64,000 bases of DNA from Multifurca ochricompacta (lineage: Eukaryota; Basidiomycota; Agaricomycetes; Russulales; Russulaceae), in contig WTXG01000141.1 in NCBI GenBank assembly GCA_022496185.1, positions 29,630 through 93,629 on the forward strand. The letters run 5' to 3'. Both the position numbers and the translations under genes were made by a program. The notes under the pieces are model-generated. The model was not told the origin of the DNA. It made no database searches and saw only the letters and a program-made list of their open reading frames with translations. Below are positions 53,144 through 64,000 of this stretch, one piece after another (the first letter of the stretch is position 1; the number at the start of each line of letters is the position of its first letter).

Positions 53144-56100
53144 TCATGTAATACCAAGTCTACCAAACATCTCCGACAGCGTCTTGAACGCAACTGGCTT
53201 CACGAGGCTAAGAGATGCGCGCAAGCGTCAATTCGCCAGCTAAAACGACGTCGTGAATACGCACTAGCCATCAACACCAGCCTCGAACGCCTTCCGCTTG
53301 TCTTCCAGCGATGACATTCCCGTGAGAGCGAGGATATAAGAAAATTTCCGTTCCGACCTTGATGCCTCGATTTTCCTGATTTGTGTGGTGGCACCATATC
53401 CTGTTATAACGCGTCTGCTAGACCCTGACGGACGGATAAAAAAAGCTGAAAAAGAAATCTGCCTACCATCCAATACTGGCATCGATAAATCAAGCAGAAT
53501 GACGCTGGTGAAACGATCGAACGAACGGTCAGAAATCTGAGGCCGAGATATGGAAACGTACTCGAAGTGACCATCGGTCTCAAACAAACGGACACCTTCA
53601 TGTCCGTCCACTGCCTCGCGGTACTCGTACCCCTAGAGAGACGCGGCCTCTAGAATGAACCGTGCAAGTAAGAAGGATTAAACGAACCTTGCTGGACAAC
53701 CATCGGGTTCTAAATGCGCAACATGTGTCAGGCCACGTTTCCATAAGTAAGAACAAGAAGCTTACAGAAGATTACGCAATATGCTGTTGTCCTCCACGAC
53801 TAGAACCCGAACATCTCTTCTCGACCCTAAGGCTCCAACTGACGACTTCAACAGTGAACCCCCTGTGTCACCCACAGGAATCGTGGGGCTGGTCGTGCTA
53901 TGTGATTGACTAAGCGAGCGCACACGGCTCCACTGTGCTCCCTCCTGTGGTGTATCGTCGTCCTTGTCGTGTGCCGTTATTTCCCTCCAGGATGCGACAG
54001 GATGCACCGTGATAGAACGAGGGCCAAGTACGGGGCGCCGAACATCTGAGTGTCCCGCTACCGGCCCCGATTCTTCCGAATTACGCCTCACAACACCAGC
54101 CGGTATGTTAACATGAGAGGACGGGTCGGAATGACCAGGAAGAGGCGTCATTTCCAGTACGGGTGACGAGCGACGGCTAATTTTGAGTGCATGCATGCAG
54201 AGCTTGAGGGCCTGACGAAGTCTGGATGGCCCGCCAGGCTTGTACAAGATACGACAGAAACCACCCAGCCGTTCGAACTCGGTGACCGTCGCTGTAAGGT
54301 GGTGTTCCCCGCGGCTGACTGTAAGGAGTACAAATGGTCGACGGATATCCCGCTGCTCGATCGCTAGCTGCAGCGCGGACAGATCCTCGTTCGCAACGAC
54401 GATGTCCCCCAGAGACCCGGGCGGCGCGATCTGGAAACCCCACCAGGATACGAGATAGTGCGCAAGTACTCTGCGCAGAAGCTGCACGCCCCGGTGAGGG
54501 TCATCGAAGCCGATTAGGCTGACTTTGGCGGCATGGTCTTGGTTCAAGGTATCGCATACTTTTGGTGATAGTTCATCTTCTTCCACAATCTCGGCACAAA
54601 AGGTGACTTTTATCTCCGTTCCCACATTCTCGGCACTCCAAACGTCGACCTTACCGTCAACACCTTTGGATTGCACGATGCTATTGACAATCGCTAGCCC
54701 AAGCCCTGTCCCGGTTTGCATAGGATTCTCCTGGGAAAAGGGATGAAAAAGTTGGTTCTAACAAATAACCAATGTCAACCAATAACCCAGTTCACCCTGT
54801 CATCAATTGAGCTCTCACCTTGAGAAAATCCTGGCTGATTCCCTAATCACCCTACTATTGAGAACTCCACCTACTTGATAATTGACACACACACCTTGCC
54901 GGTGTCAACTACCACTAGTTCAAGTTTGACCTTGTTCGGGGGTACGTCTGATGTTGATGGCAGTTGACGAATAATTACGTGCACGTAACCATCCTGTCAA
55001 ATTGTCTCAAGAGGCTGGAAATGGACTGCTCCGTAAGCAAAGAAACGAACTATTGTGAACTTGAGGCTGTTGCCGAATACGTTCATCAATACCCTTCGGA
55101 TACCACCCTTTTCTAGCTTGAGAAGCCATCCCTGAATTAGACTATAAGTGAGAGTGCGATGGGTTAGGTCGATAGAGCACAACGACACCGACCTCATCCC
55201 GGTCACCAATCTCGATGACAATTTCGACTAACTTTTTGCCACTGCCATCTTGTCTCGGTGGTGCATACAGGCTACCGATCTCCGATTCCTGCTGACGCGT
55301 GAACATGCGTGCCCGGTGCCCTATCCAAGATCCTTCTACCGCTTCTTCTATCAATTGTAGAACGTCGATCCTGGAAGAAAGAGCCACCAAGGGTGGGGGA
55401 TAACATAAGACCTACGAGTACAATCACCGTCGGCGAAGGACTCACCTTGTAGTGCGGATAACGTGTTCCACCCCGCCTGCCTTGGCGTTTCCACTGAGTT
55501 TGGTGAAATCCAGCACGTGGTTCACCGTCTCAACTAGCGACGTGCCGCATGCTTGCACCGTCTGCAAAAAAGACGACTGGGTGTGATTCAACTGTGTGTC
55601 AGCGAGGAGCTCTGCCGCTGCCAAGATGCCATGTAACGGAGTGCGTAGTTCATGAGATATGCTAAAGATGACAAAGACGATGCTGTCAAACGTGCCTTGA
55701 GACAACATGAAATCCGTTCTCTCACTTTGAAATGAACAAGCTCTTCGCCTTATCGGCAAGCGTCATCCGTCGTTTGAGCACAGCAGACAGAATAATCACG
55801 CCTACAGAAGGGCCAGTCGTACGTAAATCTCACCGAATTAGCGCTAGCTGCGGCTAAACAACGCACCGATAGCGCGCAAGTACGACAGCTCATGGCCTTC
55901 AAGCTGTAATTTGCCCCCAATTAGGAAGCATCCCTTACTCGCGCGAGAAGTTAACGAAGCTGCTCACGTATCGCCTGCCATGCTCCGATGAGTTGTATGC
56001 ACAAAGCATAGCAAACGGTCGCTTGTCAATGTTGAAGATGGGCACGCCTATCGAGTTGTTATACCCAACTGTGCCGCCTCGCCACCGACCGAGACGTTGT

Positions 56101-59100
56101 ACTTACATAATGAATACTGCGTCGCGTTCGGAAGGAATGGGCGGAGCGGGGGGGGCACTACAGCCTCGAACACACGACCGTCGGGGTCTTTCAGGAACAT
56201 GTCCCAGATGCGCACGCAAGCATCGCCTTGCACCTGATGTGTCGTCGTGTCCTCCGCGCTGTGTACGATGAGAGACACGACGGCCTCTGCCCCAACAGTC
56301 TCGAGCACCTCACCGTGCGACATGTCCATGACAAGCGCGCCTTCAACGTCAAGAGTTTTTTTCACTAGCTTGGCTGCCCGCTGATAGACCCTGTCCATCG
56401 AAAGACTGTTCTTCACATGTGAAGTCGCCTCTTGGTCTGGGCTGGTCTCAGAATCGATTTCGAGGCATTCGCGAGTGAACTGTTCCATCTATAGTTGGCA
56501 ATTTGTGACCCGATCGTAAATCGACATGTTTCAGGTGATTCGGGCGCTCAGGAGTGCAACTTACCGATGTTTGTATACGGTCGCGTATTCGAAGCTGAAT
56601 CTTGTCCCGCCATAATTCCATTTCGCGCATCGCAATTGCCTGTGTCGGTTAGAAGAATACGTGTTATGCCCCAATCGCATGTGTGCGCGACTCACAGCAA
56701 ACTCCTTAAGCGTGTGGCGCTGCCGAGGACTGAACTCGGCTCGCGGCGCATCGTCCATAATGGCGAGAGTGCCGACGTTGTACCCATCCTGCGTGCGTAA
56801 CGGGGCGCCCGCATAGAAACGAACGTGTGGCGGGCCGGTGACCAGCGGCTAAAATTCGTCATCAAGGGGAAACGTAAATACAGTTGTATAAGAATTGGAA
56901 TCCATCGTACACTCTTTGCAAACCTCCAGTCCATGTGGGTGTCCGGAACAACCATGGGCTCATCACCGCTGTGCCGAAGTAAGTATGTAGGTATTGGGAG
57001 GGATCACCCTGAGACGCACCGCTGCAAAATGGTATGAGCACATATTGATCCTGTCCGAGGAAATGTTGAGAACGCCCAGCCGGCTATGGACTCATCTGTT
57101 ATGGCCGCCACGGGTTTGGGGGTAACGTCACTCACAGGCTGACTTCATCCACCTAAAAGGGTCGATCAGTAAATCCCCTGAATGGCCTGTCCGGCAAACA
57201 TACTGCTCATTCCCATCAATGAGGCCAATAATGACTGTCTTTGTACTAAATACCAACTTAGTGAGGTGCTCTATCCTCTCAAAGTTAGTATCTGGACCAG
57301 TATTCCATATATTGAACTGATACAAAGCCCGGCGGCGCTCAAGCTCATCGGGTGGGTACGGCGGCGCAAGATAACCGAGCTCGAGGAACATAGCCTCCTC
57401 CTTGAGCGCTCGCCCTGCTCCCGCATCCACCGCACGGGCAGGGGGTGACGCCGAAGATACAGAAGTTTTGCTAGGTAGGGGAGAAGATGTCTGCCGCGTA
57501 AGGTTCACGCGGCGAGGGGCAACGGGAGCCGTCTGTATGGCCTCTGGGTTAGATGATGTATACTGTCGCGGCGGACTAGGAACCGTTGCCATCGGTTCTG
57601 GCGACGCTGAAAACGCGGCAACGCCAAAGTAGTCATCACCGGACTCGATCAAGGGTTTCACGGGCACAGACGCAGGGGTGACATATGGCGGAGAAACCGT
57701 CATGGTCAACGCGCTTGGGGGTGCAGACTCTATGTCCGAGTTATCGGGAGTTGGAGGCGTCGAGGGTGGACTACCCTGAATTGAGCTAAGCGTGGAAGGT
57801 GGCTGGGCCATCCTGTCGACATCAATGGTACCCTCCCAAAAACTTCCGAGGCGCTGACGATAGCGAGGGGATTGAGGTCCTAATGGAACATCAGATGGAT
57901 ACGAGCCCGGAATGGCCGTTCGGGCATTCCGAAATGGATCTGTCAGCTCGTGTTCGGGAGATGGCAAAGCCAAGGGGGCTATGCTAACCCGTGCAGCTGC
58001 CCAACGCATGGCAGCTGCGGTTGTTGTGGCATCGGCGTGTGGAACAGTCAACGACGCAGTTGACGCAGAGGGCGGCTCGAGCATGGGGCGTGCCCCAGTG
58101 GATGATCGGGTATCGGCCAAAGAATTGTGGAGACGGTGTGGTATGGATGGTGTGATACCCAGAGTCGAGCTACGGCGGGACGTTGATGGTCCCCGCATCA
58201 ATGAGGAAGACCCGGGAATGGGTGGCGTTGATGTCGCTGTGGAGGGAGGGCTGGTGGTCTGGGGCGGCGTGTCGCCCCTCCGTACCGAGTTGGCCGGTGC
58301 ATCAGATGAGGCACGAGGCAAAGAGGCGCCTGGTAAAATGCTGGTTGAGGATAGGTTCTGAATGGTGCTGGAGCTCCCCGATGGGAAGATTGAAGGTATG
58401 GGTATACAGGGATCGGCTGATACATCAGGCGGTGAGCCGGCTAAAGAGAGCAGTTGGTGTTGACGCTCAAAACAAGAGCGGGGAGGGTGCGGCGCTTTGT
58501 GGGGATCCCAACGACCAAAGGCATAAGCAGTAATGAAACCGGCCCAGTCGCACTCAGGCGACTCATTCAGACCCAAGGTGTCGACGTCTGCGGGAGATGC
58601 CATATCAAGTGCACGAGTGAGACCGGCTAGCGGGTTGTTGTTGTGTCCCACATGAACGATCGTAATTAATATTCAAAACTGGAAGATGATAGGGGAGAAG
58701 ATACGCACCAGGATCGGATCTTTTCTGTAACTCGTCGCGCAAATTCAAGAAGGAGTGGTGGTAGGAGGACTTGGCACGCAAGCCTTTATGCAGGGAATCC
58801 GTAGCTGAATCAGAATCGCGACGAAATGACGTACGAAGGTGGGATTTCGAGGAATAATTAGATTTTGGGGATGCAGAGGAAATGATGCTTTGGCTCGGAG
58901 ATAAAGATGAAGTAGTTGGAGTTGAATTCAGAGGAAGAGTAGTTGGAGGAAGTTGGGCGCGACTAGAAGCGCGCTTTTGATTAACCAAAGGGGCATTAGA
59001 GAGGAGTGAGGAGTGTGGTAAATTGGCAACCGATTGAGTAGTAGTAGTAGTAGTAGTAGTGAGGAGAACGGTCGTCGTTGTTGTTGTTGCTGCTGAAGTC

Positions 59101-59198
59101 ACTCTATGGTGGTCTAGATCCATGGCCTCTGGTGTAAGTTGTTGTTGTTGTTGTTGTTGTTGTTCCTGTTCTTCATTCTGATGCTTCATCCAGTCCAT
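53144..59198 (-). CDS. Hybrid histidine kinase with GAF, HisKA, HATPase and receiver domains
   Basis: Two-component sensor of the cytosol. A long disordered N-terminus starts [14 protein letters not shown] and carries poly-Q and poly-T runs from microsatellites. A GAF domain begins near [19 protein letters not shown] and continues through [12 protein letters not shown]. The phosphoacceptor histidine lies in [19 protein letters not shown]. HATPase boxes are [10 protein letters not shown] (N) and [12 protein letters not shown] (G). The receiver starts [16 protein letters not shown], has the phosphoacceptor aspartate in [12 protein letters not shown], and ends after an intron as [16 protein letters not shown] with the conserved lysine. 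There is no transmembrane helix. The signal is unknown. About ten introns are needed; not every junction was verified. Confidence 0.87.
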
Positions 59199-59464
59199 AT
59201 ATGCGCCTTTTATTTTATTTTATATTTTTTCAATAGTAACAATAACAACAACAAACGACAAGAACTCACTCATGCTCTTTGCCTCTTGCCTCTTGCTCTC
59301 CTTCCAAACAGCTCCACAAAGAATCCCCGTGGGGGGTGGCGTGCGTAAAAAAAAAGGTTGTGGAGATCAGGCCCGTGCTTTCCCGGAATTGAAGTGACGT
59401 CATTTTTTTTGTTTTATTATGATTTACGGACATTAGTCACCGCGGTCACCACCTTCCCTTCCTT

Positions 59465-62400
59465 CTATAGTAGCCCTATCACCAACATACTCCACACGTA
59501 CACGGGTAAGATAATGTTATCGTTCTGCCCTGACATGGCTTCCAGCACAGATCCAAGTCCAATAATCATCCCGTATCGCACAACCTTTTCAAGGCGATGT
59601 CACTGGGCGTTAAGGACTGCTCAATTTTATATTACAACTTACCGAGAAATCTTCTATCAACCCACACAATCTCAGCACCCATGCGAATGCCACAACAGAG
59701 AGTGTGAACCCGGCGCTCCCCTCCAACGTCTTAGGCGTTGTCGGTGACCATTTGTATCGTCCCACCCGCTTTCCGACCGTGGACGCCTGGCAAGCCTCGT
59801 AAATTAGACCTACACTGGCTGTTATGAACCATCCGAATCAATTCGAAACGCACCACCGCGTCTCCAACTCCGACGGTCAAGATTCCCGTGTACATCAGTA
59901 AACGGGAGGGCCTACAGCAAAGTTTCAGTCATGAACCATGCATGTGATTCAACACATGGCCGTGCCCTTTCAAGAAGGGAAAGGGAAATCGTACTTACGC
60001 TTCAAACCACAGGGCTCCCGCGCATCCTGTTAACAGGTAGAAGTGACTTAAAATAACCGTACCACTGTCCTTTGAATCGAGAAACTCGTTCATAAACACG
60101 TGCACCGCCGCTCCGAAAGGGTACAGCGCAAAGTACCGCACGTACTCCACGAACACAAACAGTGCAAACGCAGCGCTGAACGCCAGATGCGTAAACGCCG
60201 GATCCGCAGCCACGCCAGGCACGAACATAACTACAGCGAGCGCATGAAAGAATTTACGCCGAGCATTCAGACCCAGCGTCGGTACACGCCGGTCCGCCGC
60301 ATCAAGCCACTCACTCGCGCCAAGTCCGAGGTCAGTCGGGATGTGCGGCATTGCCACTGTGGGGAACATCGCCGAGACCGCTGACGAAGCCGACGAGACA
60401 GCCGAAGACGTCAGAGACGATGGCGCCAGCGCTAACGCTCCTGACGCTGGCGTTGCTGGCTCACTCCCTGATGGTACGACGCCGTTACAGTCCATCATGG
60501 GTTCACTACCCATAGGCAGACGTGGCCGGAAGCGACGCGATCGCGCCAGCTGCCGATTCCATCCCCAGACGCTAATACTTCCAAGTACGGCCCAATACAC
60601 CAACAGCGCAGGTCGCGTCCATGGTGACGGTCCTTCAAGTTGCCAAAAGATGACCCACAACCACGGGTCGCGCCCACGCAGGAGCCACCGTGTCCACATG
60701 CCAATCAGCCCGCCAACGATGAGCGCAGCGCCAAGGTAAAATCCGACAGCGAGTGAGCGTCGGCGTGCCTGCTTTTCATGAGGGAATCGCAGGCGGCGTA
60801 CAGGTCGCTGTGCGATATGCCGGGACAGCGTGAGTAACGGTGAAAGCAAGAAGCCCGTCAGCAGCGACCCGGGATGAGAGCTAATTGAAAGATAAGCAAT
60901 GGCGTAGGCAACCGATAGGTCTTGATGTAAAGCGTTGTCACAGGCCATATCTATTTCGTGTGATTTGTGGCGTTAGTCTCGCCGTGCATTTACGCATCAA
61001 AAGAACTAGGGCGCACCCTCGCAACGGTCAGGTTTACCAATTCTGTGAACAGCGCAGTGGCCCCAAATACCACCAAGCCAAGTTCGCCAAGAGTAAAGCC
61101 GCGATGTGCGAGTCGGACCGCGATGTAGAGCGAAAGCTGGAAAAAGACAGAACCCGACGCGATTTCCCAGTACGACATGTCTGATATTTACACATGTCAT
61201 TCGGCGGCAAGATAAAAGAGAGAACTCATGACTTACGTTTCCAGACGCTCACCCCTACACTATCGAGCGCGAAGCGTAGTCCGAGAAGGAACGTGCAAAC
61301 AAGATACGTGAATCCGACATACAGCCATCCTTTGCGTGACTCGCTACGGGGGACTGAGCCACGTTCGCCCTCGGCAACTTTATGCTGCTTCCGATGGCGC
61401 CACTCGAACCAGTGAGACGCATACACATGAATAAGCAAAGCGGTGGAACAAAGCGTGCCCAGGTCCACAGCATTACGGCGCGAGAGCACCAGCGCCTGGA
61501 GTGGTGTCAAGGGAGTTTCGTTGGTGAGCCGCCATGGCGCCTCGATGTGCCAAAACGGGGGTTGAGGCGTGCCATCGAAGAACGACGTGTCGGACTTGAG
61601 AGCTATATAATACAAAGCAGACGTGATCAGTGGTCCAAGAATAAGGCCGCTGATGAGTCCATCATCGGATGAGATCCTAAAACAACCTGTCAAAATTTAA
61701 ATCGTCGTGGAAGTACTTGTAAACCTGACCTGTAGTTTTTTAGGCACGGTCATCCAAACATATCCTCGATTTTCAGGGACGGGTGGATTGCTTATTGGGG
61801 TCCCACGACGAGGTACGCGTGATTCTGGTAGACGAAGAGTAGGAAGAGGGTCGGGTGATGCTGAGTCCATCGCGGTAGGCAAGGGGGAAATTCGCGTGCA
61901 TGACGAGTGATTCCAAACAATGTGAGTCAGAGATGCAAAGATGAGAGCATAGAGTTCTAGCGTATATATGTTCGATCATGCGTCTCATCTAAAAAAAAAA
62001 AATTGAAGTAAGCGTACCGATGGGTAGTCCATCATTGAGTGGCGATTCGCTAGAAAAGAGCTGCAATTTTTGTGCCGCGTAAGCAAGCGCTGACATGAGG
62101 ATAGCAGCCTCCGCGGCATACTTCGCATCTGTACAAAATTTATATTGCCAAGAGATCGCTTGAAAGGAAAATGTGATAGAGATTGTCCCTGGGAGGGCAA
62201 AACCAGCAGGTCCAGCACTGCGTGTGCGAAGGAAGTAATGGGTGAGGGCGGACGCGGCTGGGGCATGATTCCATTTAAACCTAGAGACCGGGGAGCAGGA
62301 GAGCGAGAGCGGGTGAAGGCGCGTCGACTGAGAGCACCTGCGTGGCCATTAACCTTGGAACCGTCGGAGCTAGAGGCGGGAGGGGGGGGACTGGGTGCAC

Positions 62401-62515
62401 GCGGGGGTTTTCGGTTCCCATCCGCGCCACCAATGCGGGTCTCGACGCTAACGGAGCCACGTCTGCCGATAACAGTATGCGTATCGTCATCGGTATCATC
62501 GTCATCGGTGGTCAT
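59465..62515 (-). CDS. SEC59: Dolichol kinase (SEC59)
   Basis: ER membrane enzyme that makes dolichyl phosphate for N-glycosylation, O-mannosylation and GPI anchors. The ATG at 62515 opens an acidic, proline-rich disordered tail (MTTDDDDTDDDTHTV). Many hydrophobic helices follow: LYALIFASLTHIVW, GLILGPLITSALYYIAL, SVFFQLSLYIAV, then RLAHRGFTLGELGLV. The C-terminal kinase region has ARRKFFHALAVVMFVPG, VGVGDAASTVGKRVG (the CTP-binding glycine loop) and KTLEGSAGF. It ends SVLEAMSGQNDN...IGLL. At least one base is missing at 60868-60870 and probably one at 62203. An ATG at 62593 in the same frame is the alternative start. Confidence 0.88.
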
Positions 62516-64000
62516 ACCAGAGGCAGAACTTAAAAAAAAAAACGCGTCAGTGTGAGTCTGAGTCTGAGCCAACTCCCGTTTATTTCTCGTCATAGCAAGT
62601 AATTAAACGCCGAAAAAACAAAAGCTGCGTGGGACGAAACTCCACAAGCCTCGTATTCATGTGGTCAGAAGAAAGTTCCAGACGCGTTCACGTACAATGA
62701 CGCAACCGAAGGTAGCGTGATAAGCAGGTTGTATGCGGGACTTACCTAGACGAACCCGCTTGGTAACTCGTACTCCAATCAAAGGTTGGCGGGGCATGCG
62801 TCCCTGTTGCTGAGCTAAATGAGCTGGACGGCGCCGCCGCACACGTACACCGGCGTGGCTTTTGCGTGTAGCGACGTCTGGACGCGCAGAAGCCAGTTTG
62901 GTGTGGGGGGGTAACGGGGAGGACGTCAAGCGCGGTGATTTTAGAAATGATGCCAGAACTTCAGGGCGGCAGCCCTAGGGGGATACAGATAAACTATTAC
63001 TTGGACTAGTGAAGACGCCGTCCTTGGAGTTTGATACTCTCACGCCTACTCAGTCAGTAGCAACAAGTCTGAATAACACCCGTTGTTTGGCCCAGACGAG
63101 GGAAGATATTAGGGAGAAGATAGACAGCAGGACAGACACGATAGAGTAGTAGATACGACAATACGACAACGTGTTCACGGTCGGACATCCGGGCCGTCTG
63201 TTTCTATTGATAAGTAGTTTAGAGGGCTTATATTTATTTAATTAATTAATTACTTAATTTGCTTAGCTACTCGTTGCCGTTGCTGTTGCTGTTAGCTGTT
63301 GTTGTTGCTGATGCTGCTGATCTGGTTATGGTTGGTTCAATTCAGCCAAATGGGCTCAGCTCAAGTAAGTCTATTCCGATTCAAGTTGAGTCGAAGGTTT
63401 GTTTTCAATAACGAGGCCCTTTTCTGGTATGGCTCACAACGTTGATCCATAGCAAGGCAGCGATCTGAGTGCCGGCCTACTCAGTTTCTAATCAGATGCA
63501 CGAGGCAAGGTCTAAAGTCTGACACGCATCTGCCGCCTTTACCACTTTGGTTGGCGCTAGTAGCAACCCTGAACAACCTTGGGAAGGGACCGGGACGACC
63601 ATATGGCTCCTGACTTGATGTCTCAGCAGCCGTCCTAGTCCCTTCGGCCGTTGGCCAAGGATTATACTTTTGCCCACACATGTTACACGTGAGGTATCTT
63701 CCGTTCTAGCCGCAGAGACCGCATCGGGATATATCCCCTAGTGTAGCAACTTGCATCAGAAAACGTGGCGCCAAAATAGTCGCTGAGAGGGCATTAGCAG
63801 TATACTATTCACATTCACTGCTGGTCCCAGTCCCAGCAACCCGACACCACGCGGGGAACGCCGCAATTGTAGATACCATACCAAATCCTCTTTTTGAATG
63901 AATGGTGAAGTGAAATGAAACCCTCTCCCGCCGTCCCCGTTCTCCCGTTCCCCCGTCCCCCCCCCCCCAACACACGCACCTACCCCACCTGTACATAGAT
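62516..64000. other. Upstream region of SEC59, no further gene supported
   Basis: An arginine-rich minus-strand frame (62657-62929) ends at a possible splice donor but could not be tied to any family. A TTAAT run lies near 63238-63260, CTG/GTT-rich simple repeats near 63285-63320, and a C run near 63957. The right edge is open. Confidence 0.45.

Noticed and set aside
62657..62929. Arginine-rich minus-strand frame ending at a GTAAGT donor
   Set aside because: It could be a first exon, but no in-frame continuation or family was found, so it was left unassigned.

Overview
The window is nuclear DNA of a filamentous basidiomycete, most likely an Agaricomycete. Genes are cut by many short introns of roughly 45-70 nt, families are fungal (TRAP-alpha, LAMMER kinase, hybrid histidine kinase, GAF type; DExxD sesquiterpene synthase), and a Ty1/copia element typical of Agaricomycetes sits at the left end. 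Genus cannot be fixed by eye; Ceratobasidiaceae/Rhizoctonia-like is only a guess.

Layout. 1-8.5 kb is a nested repeat island: a 6.34-kb copia retrotransposon (205-6547, minus strand) with two 628-bp LTRs and a perfect TCTTA target duplication has inserted into one arm of an older large palindrome (arms 1-204 + 6553-6762 and 6847-7260). Decayed relatives of the same repeat follow to about 8.4 kb. Then come urease (8.6-11.7 kb, +), an MFS transporter (12.1-13.9, -), tRNA-Arg(CCG) (14.4, +), the mRNA-export factor RAE1 (14.7-16.2, +), C-5 sterol desaturase ERG3 (16.5-17.7, -), a secreted/vacuolar aspartic protease (18.4-20.0, +), VPS71/ZNHIT1 (21.1-21.8, -), a cystathionine beta-lyase running in one open frame into mevalonate kinase (21.9-25.1, +), a sesquiterpene synthase (26.3-27.5, -), COMPASS subunit SWD2 (30.8-32.1, +), TRAP-alpha (32.4-33.5, +), complex I NDUFB10-type subunit (33.6-34.0, -), a peroxisomal enoyl-CoA hydratase/isomerase (34.5-35.6, +), a double-PHD MYST acetyltransferase (39.2-43.2, -), a LAMMER kinase (44.5-46.5, +), homocitrate synthase (48.2-49.8, +), a 1.44-kb foldback element (51.4-52.8), a hybrid histidine kinase (53.1-59.2, -) and dolichol kinase SEC59 (59.5-62.5, -).

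How it fits together. Most genes are housekeeping. Several touch isoprenoid metabolism: mevalonate kinase, the neighbouring convergent sesquiterpene synthase, ERG3 and dolichol kinase. Two chromatin/COMPASS-type factors (SWD2, MYST HAT) and a SWR1 subunit (VPS71) are also present, but I see no operon-like logic. The most unusual coding feature is the apparent lyase-kinase fusion.

Caution for every gene model: at least ten of the genes contain one or more single-base deletions, almost all explained by one base lost from a homopolymer run, while the reading frame is otherwise conserved to the expected terminus. This pattern looks like residual long-read assembly error rather than pseudogenes. 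By contrast the copia element carries true mutational decay: its three internal stops are all TGA where arginine (CGA) is expected, and LTR differences are nearly all CpG transitions.
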